Part shown: positions 1 to 8,293 of the stretch, piece after piece
How the letters are laid out: each line of letters starts with the position of its first letter
How positions within the stretch are numbered: position 1 is the stretch's first letter
NCBI GenBank assembly: GCA_016926735.1
Contig: JAFGOA010000021.1
Span: 1 to 35,993 of the forward strand
Source: Promethearchaeota archaeon
GTDB taxonomy: Archaea; Asgardarchaeota; Lokiarchaeia; Sigyniarchaeales; SOKP01
Reading direction: 5' to 3'
Length of the DNA stretch: 35,993 nt
Made by a program: the position numbers and the translations under genes
The notes under the pieces: model-generated
The model's input: the letters and a program-made list of their open reading frames with translations, nothing else
Databases searched by the model: none
Told to the model about the DNA's origin: nothing

Positions 1-23
1 TAGAATTATATTATTAAACAATT

Positions 24-45
24 AATTTATAATTAATAAAAGAGG
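24..45 (+). promoter_or_regulatory. Putative TATA box and Shine-Dalgarno for the proline-rich gene
   Basis: A TATA-like stretch TTTATAATTA lies around positions 26-36, about 26 bases before the ATG at 57. It is followed by GAGG at 42-45. GTGAT then abuts the start codon, which fits extended pairing to the archaeal 16S tail (GATCACCTCC). The assignment rests on position and composition in very A+T-rich DNA. Confidence 0.35.
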
Positions 46-56
46 CTAAGTGTGAT

Positions 57-509
57 ATGGCAGAAGAATTTAATAGCTTTCTTGCAGAAGCAAAAAAATC
101 ACCGATAGAAGATAAAGTAAATGCATTTGGAGATATTGTAGAAAAAATAATGAGTATTATATTACGTATCCCAGATTTGGTGGATCAATCTCTTTCAGGT
201 ATTAATCAAAAGATATCCAATCTAGAATCACAAATAGGTCAATTAAGAGTATCAGGAAATGTACAACCATCAATGGGAATGGGGGGCGGTCCTTCTCCTG
301 CTGGTCTTTCTACAAGCTCAAGTGTTCCGAGAGCTCCTGGAGGTCCACCTGGAGGTCCAGGACCACCCGGAGGTCCGCCCGGAGGTCCACCTGGAGGTCC
401 AAGACCACCCGGAGGTCCGGAACCTGCGCGTCCCGCAAGTCCTGTATCTCTTAGAGGTGCTATTATGGGAGAATTAAAAGAATTATTCTCTAAAAGGCGT
501 CAAGGATAA
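57..509 (+). CDS. Coiled-coil, Pro/Gly-repeat protein with WH2-like C-terminal helix
   Basis: This 150-residue protein has three visible parts. Residues about 15-65 are helical with a heptad-like segment (LVDQSLSGINQKISNLESQI). Residues about 90-128 form a proline/glycine tract built from PPGG and GGP units. A basic amphipathic C-terminus follows (LRGAIMGELKELFSKRR). Coiled coil, then polyproline, then a short Arg-initiated helix is the layout of eukaryotic WASP/WAVE/WASH-type actin regulators, and the last helix loosely resembles a WH2 motif, though a clear LKKV tail is absent. Asgard archaea encode actin and polyproline-binding profilin, so an actin-cytoskeleton role is possible but inferred. 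It stands alone, with its own TATA-like box and GAGG/GTGAT upstream. The repeat tract could equally serve another scaffold. Coding status is good: the repeats keep frame and both ends are non-repetitive. Confidence 0.75.
   Translation: MAEEFNSFLAEAKKSPIEDKVNAFGDIVEKIMSIILRIPDLVDQSLSGINQKISNLESQIGQLRVSGNVQPSMGMGGGPSPAGLSTSSSVPRAPGGPPGGPGPPGGPPGGPPGGPRPPGGPEPARPASPVSLRGAIMGELKELFSKRRQG
336..422 (+). repeat. Imperfect tandem repeat of GGAGGTCCACC-type units inside a CDS
   Basis: The core GGAGGTCC recurs about six times at 9-12 base spacing, interleaved with GGACCACC and CGCCC variants. This G+C-rich block encodes the PPGG/GGP tract and contrasts with the A+T-rich surroundings. Slippage could change its length between strains. 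Confidence 0.8.
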
Positions 510-726
510 TTAGGGTTATTTATCAAATAATCTTCTATTTTTTATACCTTGAGAACAATTAATAATTATTATTTAATTTCTTCGATATATTTATTTTAAT
601 ATAGTCATTTTGATATTTTTCATTCTAAATAATATAGAAATAGAGAATCATAAACGGGTATTATAACCTAATTTATAATTTAACAATGATATTTAGAAGA
701 TAATAAAAATTATAATCACTGGGTTC

Positions 727-751
727 CTAATCTTTATTTTAGAAAGATTAG
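727..751. terminator. Stem-loop at the 3' end of the Elf1 gene
   Basis: CTAATCTTT (727-735) is the exact complement of AAAGATTAG (743-751), giving a 9-base-pair stem with a 7-base loop. On the minus strand it begins at the Elf1 stop codon (750-748). It may act in termination or transcript 3'-end stability. Archaeal terminators usually rely on T-runs, so the role is uncertain. Confidence 0.4.
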
Positions 752-1362
752 AATTCTAAAAATCCAGGATCTTCAAAAACATCTTCAATATCTCGCTTTT
801 TGCGAATATCACTTTCATCATGTTCAGAGAATAAAGAATCCTCATCAGTTTTAATTCCTTCTTCTAGTTCTTCGGTCTCTAATTTCAATAAAACATCTTT
901 CTCAAGTCTTTTATATTTTTCTGCTTTAGCTTTCCAATCATTTACTTCATTGATATCGGCATTATCTTCTTCTTCTAATAGTTGAGCCGCTTTTATTCTG
1001 CATAAACTTGATAAAAGTGAGTAGGAAAGTGCGAGTTCTCCCCATTCATTATTTTCTTTTAATTTTGCAATACCTTTTTCTAGCCTTTGTAATTCTGTAT
1101 CTGCATAAAAAACATCAATAAAATCTCCAAAAGCATCAACAGGTTCTGATATAGAGTTGATCAATACTTCTTTTTCTAATCCACAATGACCACATTTGAC
1201 CTTAGCAAACCCCTCTTGTTTCTTTAAACTTTCCACTTTAACACTTTTTTCACCACAATCCTCATTTTATAGTAAGTCTATTAAATTTTGTGGGCAGGTG
1301 AAAATTTTTGGTAATTTTTTTACCCTTTTATATGTTTGCTGTTTTCTTTTTCTTCTTCCCAA
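748..1362 (-). CDS. Elf1-type transcription elongation factor, interrupted by a 30-base stop-containing insert
   Basis: Elf1 binds transcribing RNA polymerase through a basic N-terminus and a four-cysteine zinc ribbon. The visible downstream ORF (GTG at 1236) carries only the second half: CGHC, then SEPVDAFGDFID, matching the Elf1 signature SEPVDVYSDWID. Upstream in the same frame lies the missing half. A TTG codon at 1362, six bases after AGGAG, starts a basic stretch GRRKRKQQTYKRVKK, then FTCP. The reading frame then meets TAA at 1269-1267 before resuming at CGEKSVKV. Removing 30 bases (about 1287-1258, boundary uncertain by a few bases) gives a normal CPxCGEKSVKV. The mature product would be about 194 residues, with an acidic C-terminal extension beyond the usual small Elf1. 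TTG was chosen because of the strong Shine-Dalgarno, an in-frame stop just upstream and the family match. Confidence 0.8.
1258..1287 (-). other. 30-base in-frame insert with stop codon in the Elf1 gene (candidate mini-intron)
   Basis: Reading the minus strand, codons TGC CCA (1296-1291) are followed by extra sequence containing TAA (1269-1267) before TGT GGT (1257-1252). Elf1 proteins need C-P-x-C here, so 30 bases are surplus. Equivalent removals run from 1291-1262 to 1287-1258 and give CPDC, CPHC or CPQC. Flanks can pair: TTTTCACC (1304-1297) with GGTGAAAA (1254-1247), and ACAA (1291-1288) with TTGT (1258-1255). Inside, AATAG and CTATA form a small hairpin. Intron identity is an inference. 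Confidence 0.7.
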
Positions 1363-1369
1363 TTAAATC

Positions 1370-1411
1370 TCCTAAGTTTTTGAATTAACTAGATAAAAAA
1401 TATATATAAAG
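1370..1411 (-). promoter_or_regulatory. Promoter and Shine-Dalgarno of the Elf1 gene
   Basis: On the minus strand, CTACC followed by TTTATATATAT (about 1411-1401) forms a BRE/TATA-like element. Roughly 30 bases downstream comes TTAGGAGAT (about 1378-1370), a good Shine-Dalgarno six bases before the TTG at 1362. This supports the upstream start and hence the existence of the interrupted first exon. Confidence 0.6.
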
Positions 1412-1575
1412 GTAGTAATTAAATCATGATATGATATAGAATCAAAACTAAAAAATTTTTGCTTTCTAAGATTTCGATAATTTTCCATAAAATTTTTTAG
1501 GGATAATGTATATACTTATTTACTCTTTTTAGCCAAATTAATTAAATCAATGATAAATAAGAGTGGATAATAGGT

Positions 1576-2670
1576 ATGGAACATAATAATCTATCATTAG
1601 AATATGATGAAAACTTGATAAATCGAATTCTTGATGATATTAATATGAGATATATCATTCTTTTTCAATATATCATACGAAATGACCTATTTAAGAATTT
1701 AAATGATTTAGAATTATTAGAATCTTATGAAAGAATTTTAAATCTCGATGAAATTTTTAAAAATAATATAACTAAATTTTGGAATGAAAATTTCATTGAA
1801 ATAGCAATAGATCTTGGATTATTTAAGAATATTCGAAATATCAATGATTTTAAACAAAAAGATCAAGATTATATTATAAAATTAGGAGAAGAAACAGTTA
1901 CTCTAGAAGACAATACAATTTTAGTACCCGAAGATACCCTTTTTCTTATGATAAATAAAAAATTTAAACATCTTACAAGGAGAAATTTTAATTTGGCTCT
2001 CACAAAATTAAAAAGTGTAAGATGTGAATCCACTGGAGTAATTCATTCATTTATTTATACAATTGGAGAAAATGACATTACTCTTGCTGATGATGTTTAT
2101 GAGATATTGGATCAATTTGGAAATGTTTATCAATCAATTAAAATTGAGATTACAATTGAGGGATTTTATAAAAATTTTAGAGATATATATGATAAAATAG
2201 TTGAATATATAGAAATTTATGACCCAATATTTAATAATAAAAATATAATAAAAAAAATTGAAAAGGCAATTGAAGAAAATAAGGATATCTTAAAATATTT
2301 AGTTGATCAAAAAATTGTTTTACCCGAGAAATTTGATTTTAGTAAAATTGATAATAATGAGAAAATATTTAAAGATTGGAATTTACAATTGATTGATCTT
2401 CTACATTTTAGATATAAAATGAATAAGATAGATGAAGAACTTGAAAAGATTAGATGTTATTATACAGGTAAAAATAGAAAAAATAGTTATCTTCAATTTA
2501 TAGAAAAAATATCATTTGACGAAGATAACATTAATGAAAAAATAAAAAATGAATTAATCACTTTAAAAAACAAGATAGTGGATATTAATAAAATCTTGAA
2601 ACTTCTAACTAAAAAACAAATAAAACTATTAAATTTAGATTATGAAAGATTTTTCATTACAAATAATTAA
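1576..2670 (+). CDS. Unrecognised helical protein, first gene of the SMC-like cluster
   Basis: I do not recognise a family for this 364-residue, Asn/Ile/Lys-rich protein. It looks largely alpha-helical and soluble. A central segment (about residues 100-200) has alternating hydrophobic strands such as GVIHSFIYTIGEND and IKIEITIEGFY, suggesting a mixed alpha/beta domain. The C-terminal 150 residues are charged and helical. It opens a run of eight same-strand genes separated by about 16-23 bases, so it is probably the first gene of that operon. The ATG at 1576 follows ATAGGT, a plausible ribosome site. The 213-base gap to the divergent Elf1 gene would hold both promoters. Function is unknown. 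Confidence 0.8.
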   Translation: MEHNNLSLEYDENLINRILDDINMRYIILFQYIIRNDLFKNLNDLELLESYERILNLDEIFKNNITKFWNENFIEIAIDLGLFKNIRNINDFKQKDQDYIIKLGEETVTLEDNTILVPEDTLFLMINKKFKHLTRRNFNLALTKLKSVRCESTGVIHSFIYTIGENDITLADDVYEILDQFGNVYQSIKIEITIEGFYKNFRDIYDKIVEYIEIYDPIFNNKNIIKKIEKAIEENKDILKYLVDQKIVLPEKFDFSKIDNNEKIFKDWNLQLIDLLHFRYKMNKIDEELEKIRCYYTGKNRKNSYLQFIEKISFDEDNINEKIKNELITLKNKIVDINKILKLLTKKQIKLLNLDYERFFITNN

Positions 2671-2688
2671 AATTAGTCAATACTAGCT

Positions 2689-3666
2689 ATGAAATGTCCA
2701 GCATGTAATATTGAAATGAAGACCTTGGTTGAAGGAATTTTTCAATGTCCTCAATGCAAAAAAATCACTAAAGAAAAAACTGAAAAAGAAGAGGAATTAG
2801 AAAAGAAATCAACACTTGAAGGGGAAATAATTAATGGAGATTGGTTTCATAAACATGTTTCGCTTAATTCAGCATATGAAGTATGTGAAAAAGGTATAAT
2901 TATCAACAAAACAGATACTAGAATGTTTGCTGTATTAATATGTCACAGCGCGTATTTAAAAGATGAAAGATATATAAGACTTTCTTGGTGGAAAAAATCT
3001 TTTTATCAACATGCTGGGATGATAAAAATATATGAACCTGATGTATTAATAAATTTAATTAAATCATTAGAGTCTCTCGATCGTGATTTTGATGAATTTT
3101 GGACATTTAAAGGTAAATTTAGAGAAAAAAAATCAAATAATGAAGAAGATTCAATAAAAGAAAAAAATCTAGAATTAATAAAATACAGAATAATTGAAAA
3201 TCGAACATGTCCTAATTGTCAAAAAAAAATGAAAAAAGAAAAATCTCACTATGAATGCCCCCATTGTGGGGAAATTGTTATCTTAGAGGGGTATAATCAA
3301 CCAATATTTAATATACCTCCTTCTGAACTTAAGTTAAATTTTCAAGGTAATTTTCCAATTAATTTTTATTTACCTGTAAGTGGGATAACGATAAAATGGC
3401 TTATGGGAGAATGGAAAGCTTTAGTTGTTATTTATTCTAAAGATAATCCTAATAAAAAATGGCTTAGATTTTATTGGTGGACAAGAGATTTAAAAAGTGT
3501 TCTTAAATACGGAATTACTGAAATTGGAGATGGATCAAAACTGGGTTGGAAAGCTCAAAAAGGGTCAGGAAACAGTAATATTTATAATAAAAAATTAATT
3601 AGGCCATTAATTGAATCTTTGAAAAAAATAGCTAAAGAATTAGATTGGAATATTCATCTTAATTAA
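2689..3666 (+). CDS. Protein with two zinc-ribbon plus WW-strand repeats
   Basis: The 325-residue protein is an internal duplication. Repeat one has a CxxC/CxxC ribbon at Cys3, 6, 20 and 23, followed by a domain containing RYIRLSWWKK and ending LINLIKSLESL. Repeat two has a ribbon near Cys174, 177, 190 and 193, followed by KWLRFYWWTRD and LIRPLIESLKKI. Both halves share the order ribbon, charged linker, beta-rich segment with a double tryptophan, terminal helix. I know no named family for it. A nucleic-acid or protein-binding adaptor is plausible from the ribbons alone. It sits 18 bases after the preceding gene and 16 before the next, inside the presumed operon. The Shine-Dalgarno is weak, so translational coupling may matter. 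Confidence 0.8.
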   Translation: MKCPACNIEMKTLVEGIFQCPQCKKITKEKTEKEEELEKKSTLEGEIINGDWFHKHVSLNSAYEVCEKGIIINKTDTRMFAVLICHSAYLKDERYIRLSWWKKSFYQHAGMIKIYEPDVLINLIKSLESLDRDFDEFWTFKGKFREKKSNNEEDSIKEKNLELIKYRIIENRTCPNCQKKMKKEKSHYECPHCGEIVILEGYNQPIFNIPPSELKLNFQGNFPINFYLPVSGITIKWLMGEWKALVVIYSKDNPNKKWLRFYWWTRDLKSVLKYGITEIGDGSKLGWKAQKGSGNSNIYNKKLIRPLIESLKKIAKELDWNIHLN

Positions 3667-3682
3667 AATTATATAATTTATC

Positions 3683-4825
3683 ATGTCTGAAAGTAAAGAT
3701 CAAACTTGGAAAAGCTTATTGGATGAATTTAAAAAAAGTGTAGAAAAAGTTATTGTTCAATTAGAAAAAAGAGATATCGAAAGAATACCTGGTTCTAGAG
3801 AGGCTCTTTTAAGACGACTAGAGGATATTAAAAATCAATTTCCCAAAAATCAAGGGGAAATATTCATTAAAGCAATTGATGACAAGATTCAAAATGCTTT
3901 CTTTCCTAGTACTCTAGACTTTAGTGAAGCTTTTAAGAAAATTTTAATATCACGCACTCATGAACAAGATTTTATTATAAATGAATTAATAAATGGATTT
4001 ATTTCATCAAAATCCAAAGCAATAGCTTCGGGAACACAAGTTCCTATTATTGATCGAATGGTAGAGGCTTTTAGTAGGAGAAATGATTTTCACATTGTTG
4101 ACCATCAATTTTATGCTATGTTTGGAGATCCAAATAATCCCAAACAATATATTAAAAAACAACTAGATGAGCTGGTAAAATTATTCGGTCTGGTTTCAAA
4201 AGAATTAATTATTGAAAAAGATAAAAGGAGAAGTGAAAAAAAAATCTATACTTTCTATACCTTTCCTGATGAGATCTTAAAAATACTTGAAGAAAAATAT
4301 TTAATTTTAGATGAAAAATTGGGATATACCTATGTTTCTGAAGAATTTGATCGAAATGTTTTTATTTGCATGTTTTTAGCAAATATTGCTATTAACCGTG
4401 AAAATCTTGATAAAATAGGCGGAGAATATACAATTAATGGAATATCTGCAATTTTCGCTTTAATTTTGTTACTAAGTTTTATGCCAAAATTATCTGTAAA
4501 TGAAGATAATCCAATACTTCGAGATCCAACATATAATGATAGTAATATGAGTGTTATTCCAAAATCATGGATGATGAAACAGGTACTGGATGACCTATTT
4601 GATCCATTGATTAAAATTATAGCATACAGGTTAGGTGGGGGATTATGGTATACAAAAATAATTGATTCAGATGTAAGAAAAAACCTAGTCAATCAAATTC
4701 GCTTTCTTATTAGAGATATTAACAAATGGATCCTCGGAGAGATGATAAGGATTGAAATACCGATATTTGTTGAAATCTCTAATATATTCACACAAATCTT
4801 TATTGATAGTAATAGAGATACCTAA
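3683..4825 (+). CDS. Unrecognised helical protein of the SMC-like cluster
   Basis: This 380-residue protein has no motif I can name. The first 70 residues are charged helices (TWKSLLDEFKKSVEKVIVQLEKRD). A middle part around residues 165-220 (KKIYTFYTFPDEILKILEEKYLI...LGYTYVSEEF) has the strand/helix rhythm of a winged-helix-like segment. A hydrophobic stretch near residue 255 (ISAIFALILLLSFM) could be buried core or a single membrane segment. It lies 16 bases after the zinc-ribbon gene and 23 before the next, so it belongs to the same transcript. A structural subunit of a complex with the downstream AAA and SMC-like proteins is conceivable, but that rests on context alone. Confidence 0.8.
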   Translation: MSESKDQTWKSLLDEFKKSVEKVIVQLEKRDIERIPGSREALLRRLEDIKNQFPKNQGEIFIKAIDDKIQNAFFPSTLDFSEAFKKILISRTHEQDFIINELINGFISSKSKAIASGTQVPIIDRMVEAFSRRNDFHIVDHQFYAMFGDPNNPKQYIKKQLDELVKLFGLVSKELIIEKDKRRSEKKIYTFYTFPDEILKILEEKYLILDEKLGYTYVSEEFDRNVFICMFLANIAINRENLDKIGGEYTINGISAIFALILLLSFMPKLSVNEDNPILRDPTYNDSNMSVIPKSWMMKQVLDDLFDPLIKIIAYRLGGGLWYTKIIDSDVRKNLVNQIRFLIRDINKWILGEMIRIEIPIFVEISNIFTQIFIDSNRDT

Positions 4826-4848
4826 AAAACTAAGAAGAGGGAAATTAA

Positions 4849-6111
4849 ATGAGATTAGAAAAATGGACAGATATTCTACCAAGATATCAAACATTTCTTA
4901 GTCATATGAAACCTATCCTTAGAGAAACAAGAAGAATTATTGAGGATCTGGACCCTGATCTCTTATATGATCCTGAAGTGTTAGATAAAATAAGAGAAGA
5001 AGAAGAAAAAAGAAATGTAAGAAAAGTTCGAGCTTTATCTGAATTCTCTGCAATGTATAGATCAAATGTATATGAAATTATGAAGGATTTTATCACAAAA
5101 TACAAAGATAGAATTTCTTTAATTGATATAAAAGATTATATAATTGAATTTCTTCAAGAATCTGTAGATGCTTTAGCTATTTTAGGAAATATAACTAATC
5201 CTGATGAACGAAATTTAGAAAATACCTACTTATATAAATTAACTAAATTTATTGAAAATATTTTATTTCCAAGAGGTACATCTTTAAAAAAGATATATGA
5301 AAGATTGCTTGAATATGCACCTCAATTCTATGAATCACAAAGACATATACTTATGTCACACACTCATTATAGAGATGAATTAGAAAACAAGGATTTTTTC
5401 ATTATACCAGGGATGTCTCCCAAAGTATATCAAATTATAAATAATATTACATCGTTATTTAATTTGGATCCTAATTATGGGGATTTTCCCGAAAGAGAAA
5501 ATCATGAAATTCCTTTAATCTTAAAAAATGATGTTTTTTTGCCATATATTGATTCGATCGCTAGTGCCGAAGAAGATGCAATTGAAAAAATTGTTGAAAG
5601 AATAGGTCTAAGAGTAATAGATGGAATTTTCTTAGGTCCTAATGAAAAATTAGTAGATATTCTCTTGGACAATAATTATTTTAGAATAAATAAACAATCA
5701 GATGGGATAAGCAGACTTATTCCTCAATTTAGTAATGAAACACTTATTCTTTATTATTTAGCATTTGCTTCAAAGAGTAGAGGTTTTCTAACAAAAGAAA
5801 TAATTAATTGGATTGCAATGAATTTTGCTTTTTTGATATATATGGGTATTTTGAAATGGAAATTATCTGATGAGAATATTTTTTACGGTATATTTAAAGA
5901 TCTTCAGACAAATGAGAAGGTATTACCTTATTTAATGAAATTGATTTGTTTTCCAAATTATATAAGTTTAGATAAAATGCAAATAAGAGACTCTCCCCAA
6001 TATAGAAAAGAGATTTTTAATTTTATAGGATCACAGATTGATAATATTCAAAATTTAATTGATGAAGTTGGAAATCATTGTCAAAATATCGAAAATGAAA
6101 ATAATAATTAA
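4849..6111 (+). CDS. Unrecognised helical protein preceding the AAA ATPase
   Basis: This is a 420-residue, predominantly alpha-helical protein without recognisable catalytic motifs. An N-terminal charged region includes EVLDKIREEEEKRNVRKVRA. The C-terminal third contains a hydrophobic run (IINWIAMNFAFLIYMGILKW) that could be buried or membrane-associated. GAGGG eight bases before the ATG is one of the best ribosome sites in the cluster. The gene is of similar size and helical character to its upstream neighbour, but I could not align the two convincingly. Position directly before the AAA ATPase suggests a substrate or partner subunit. Function is unknown. Confidence 0.8.
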   Translation: MRLEKWTDILPRYQTFLSHMKPILRETRRIIEDLDPDLLYDPEVLDKIREEEEKRNVRKVRALSEFSAMYRSNVYEIMKDFITKYKDRISLIDIKDYIIEFLQESVDALAILGNITNPDERNLENTYLYKLTKFIENILFPRGTSLKKIYERLLEYAPQFYESQRHILMSHTHYRDELENKDFFIIPGMSPKVYQIINNITSLFNLDPNYGDFPERENHEIPLILKNDVFLPYIDSIASAEEDAIEKIVERIGLRVIDGIFLGPNEKLVDILLDNNYFRINKQSDGISRLIPQFSNETLILYYLAFASKSRGFLTKEIINWIAMNFAFLIYMGILKWKLSDENIFYGIFKDLQTNEKVLPYLMKLICFPNYISLDKMQIRDSPQYRKEIFNFIGSQIDNIQNLIDEVGNHCQNIENENNN

Positions 6112-6129
6112 CAATTATAGAAATAGGAT

Positions 6130-7215
6130 GTGAATAAAATTACGTTTAAAGATGAAGAAATAAAGGAAAGATTAGGTAAATATGGAGTGGTTTATTTACC
6201 ACAAGATATAAAAGAAGAAATTGATGATATTAAAGGAAATAACGAAATAAAAGAGCGATTAGAGGACTTTTTCAATGCTCTTATTAAATATGAAGAAATG
6301 GTAGAACAACTAAAAAAAACAAAATTATCACCTAATTTAACAGTATTATTATATGGTCCCCCTGGTACGGGAAAAACTTCCTTGACAAGAGCTTATTCTA
6401 AAAAATACAATATTCCTATGTGTATTGTTGAATCTGATCGATTGGTTTCACCACTTTTAGGGGATACTATTAAAAATTTAAGAAACGTTGTTGAATTATC
6501 AGCAGAAATAGCTAAAGAAAATGGTGTGTTTGTTTTGTTCTTTGATGAAATTGATGCTATTGGATCAGAAAGATCAAATATCCATGAGGTAGGTGAAATT
6601 AAAAGAGCTGTTATTTCGTTTCTCCAAGTGATTGATAGAGTTAATTATGAAGGATTACCTCTGGCTATTATAGGTGCTACAAATCATCAGCACCAACTTG
6701 ATTCTGCAATATGGCGTCGTTTTACTTTCCATTTAGAATTTAATTTTCCAGATTATGAAATGAGGAAAAGTATTATTGAGTCTTTTTTGATTAAAATTGA
6801 AAAGGCAAATATAGGAGTAGACAAAAAAATTCAAGAATCATTAGAAAACGAATATAAAAAAATTAAAGAAATACATCAAAGTCTAGAATCTAAATTTGGG
6901 CGTAGGATCAATGAATTTGAGGACAATATCTTATGGAATGAGGTTGAAAAAAAAATAAATTTGAAGGGATTAATACATCTAACAATAGGATATTCAGGCT
7001 CTGATATTGAAAGAGGTACAAGAGTTGCTATATTTAAAGTAATTCATACTGGTCTTTTAACATTTGATCTCTTTTATAACTCATTAAATCTTGTAGGAGG
7101 TACTGCCATTCATGTTGAAAGACAAGATGTTGTAAGTAATATCCAAACTACAGAAAAAAAACAAAATAAATATAGTGTAAATAAAAAAAAATCGTCTGGT
7201 CCTCCAGAAATTTAA
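6130..7215 (+). CDS. AAA-family ATPase
   Basis: A single AAA module of 361 residues. Walker A GPPGTGKT is at about 76-83, Walker B LFFDEID at about 136-142, sensor-1 GATNH follows, and an arginine-finger-like WRRF comes after LDSAI. A late GYSGSDIERGTRVA matches the sensor-2 helix pattern (GYSGADI) of classical AAA proteins such as Cdc48, Vps4 and proteasomal ATPases. All catalytic residues look present. A charged insert of about 50 residues (EYKKIKEIHQSLESKFGRR) separates the core from the sensor-2 region. The N-terminal 60 residues are short and resemble no known N-domain, so the substrate is probably supplied by neighbouring subunits. The start is GTG at 6130. The gene lies mid-operon and is the only clear ATPase in it. 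Confidence 0.9.
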   Translation: MNKITFKDEEIKERLGKYGVVYLPQDIKEEIDDIKGNNEIKERLEDFFNALIKYEEMVEQLKKTKLSPNLTVLLYGPPGTGKTSLTRAYSKKYNIPMCIVESDRLVSPLLGDTIKNLRNVVELSAEIAKENGVFVLFFDEIDAIGSERSNIHEVGEIKRAVISFLQVIDRVNYEGLPLAIIGATNHQHQLDSAIWRRFTFHLEFNFPDYEMRKSIIESFLIKIEKANIGVDKKIQESLENEYKKIKEIHQSLESKFGRRINEFEDNILWNEVEKKINLKGLIHLTIGYSGSDIERGTRVAIFKVIHTGLLTFDLFYNSLNLVGGTAIHVERQDVVSNIQTTEKKQNKYSVNKKKSSGPPEI

Positions 7216-7236
7216 AATTATATTTTTTCTTATAAT

Positions 7237-8274
7237 GTGATATATATGGAGGATAAAATTTTTGATCTTGATAATATAAAGCAATATTTTTATCCAATCG
7301 AAGAAATACAAAGTAAAATTAGTTATATTAATTCTATTCTTATTAAGAACAATAGTCTAAATCAATCCATTGAAAATTATGTTGAAAATGAAGAATTAAA
7401 AATAAATATTAAACAAAACGCTTCAAATATAAATGACCTAAGTTTAAAATTAATTAATATTATCAATAACAACTTAAAAAAATATATAATTTTTGAAGAT
7501 AATCTAATTAAGAAATATAAAGATGTTTACTTAAATAAAATAAAATTATTGAATGCAGATCAAAATTTTCTGAAAAAAATAGGGTTATTTCTTATAGACA
7601 CTAAACAAATCTCAAAAGTTATTCAAGAAACATCATATATTCCATCAATAACCTATAATAATTGGTCAGATTTATTAGATTCCCTCAAAAATAATTCATC
7701 GTTTATTGCTATAATCGATAAAATAGATAAATTTTACAATAAAATAATAAAAGAAAAATTAAAAGAAATTATTTCAAAAATTCCTAATGATATTAGTCCA
7801 ATAATTATCGCAGATTTTAAAAAAGAATTTCTGAAAAATCCTAATATTTCATTTAATGATTTCGTTAAAAATATCGAAAATAAACTAACAGAAAAAGAAT
7901 TTATAGAAAGAAAAGAAATAATAGAAGAATCAAGGGAAAAACAAAAAATCGAAGAATTAAAGAAAACTCAAGAAGAACAGAAAAAATCTTATGAAGATTA
8001 CTTTAAATATTCTGATAAAGAGTTTGAAAGAAGAAGAAGAAAAAAAAAAAGAGAAAAATTATCTGAAATCTCTGAGAAAGCAATTAAAAATGATACTATT
8101 AATGAAGAAATTACAGAAAAAATAAAACAATTTAAATCTAAATTTGGAAACTCATTTGAAGAAAAATATCTTATTCAAAAAGATGATAATAAAGATCCTC
8201 TTAATATAATCCGTGAAAGAAAGAAAAAAAAAGAAGAAGAATACAAAAAGTTCCTAAATAAATTGAAAGAATAA
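7237..8274 (+). CDS. Charged coiled-coil protein of the SMC-like cluster
   Basis: The protein (345 residues from GTG 7237, or 342 from ATG 7246) has a helical N-terminal half with many Asn/Ile residues. From about residue 215 it is strongly charged, with a run of Lys/Glu helices, a basic patch ERRRRKKKREK near 263-273, and a lysine/glutamate tail. It could be a flexible linker subunit joining SMC-like and AAA partners, comparable in position to a kleisin, but no kleisin motif is visible. GTGAT precedes the alternative ATG and could act as the ribosome site. It lies 21 bases after the AAA gene and about 19 before the next open frame. Confidence 0.75.
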   Translation: MIYMEDKIFDLDNIKQYFYPIEEIQSKISYINSILIKNNSLNQSIENYVENEELKINIKQNASNINDLSLKLINIINNNLKKYIIFEDNLIKKYKDVYLNKIKLLNADQNFLKKIGLFLIDTKQISKVIQETSYIPSITYNNWSDLLDSLKNNSSFIAIIDKIDKFYNKIIKEKLKEIISKIPNDISPIIIADFKKEFLKNPNISFNDFVKNIENKLTEKEFIERKEIIEESREKQKIEELKKTQEEQKKSYEDYFKYSDKEFERRRRKKKREKLSEISEKAIKNDTINEEITEKIKQFKSKFGNSFEEKYLIQKDDNKDPLNIIRERKKKKEEEYKKFLNKLKE

Positions 8275-8293
8275 TAAAAAAGTGTGATTTAAT

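Noticed and set aside
259-477. Alternative-frame protein over the proline-rich repeats
   Set aside because: It is a shadow produced by the in-frame GGAGGTCC repeats and has no start context.
510-747. tRNA or small RNA gene
   Set aside because: No cloverleaf, G+C-rich island or conserved tRNA arm sequence; only the stem-loop at 727-751 stands out.
748-1236. Independent 162-residue gene starting at GTG 1236
   Set aside because: The frame continues upstream into a recognisable Elf1 N-terminus with its own TTG, Shine-Dalgarno and TATA box; the GTG has no good ribosome site and would leave half a zinc ribbon.
1258-1287. Sequencing or assembly error as the cause of the inserts
   Set aside because: Typical errors are one- or two-base homopolymer shifts; two separate 30-base, frame-preserving insertions inside conserved motifs are not explained that way.
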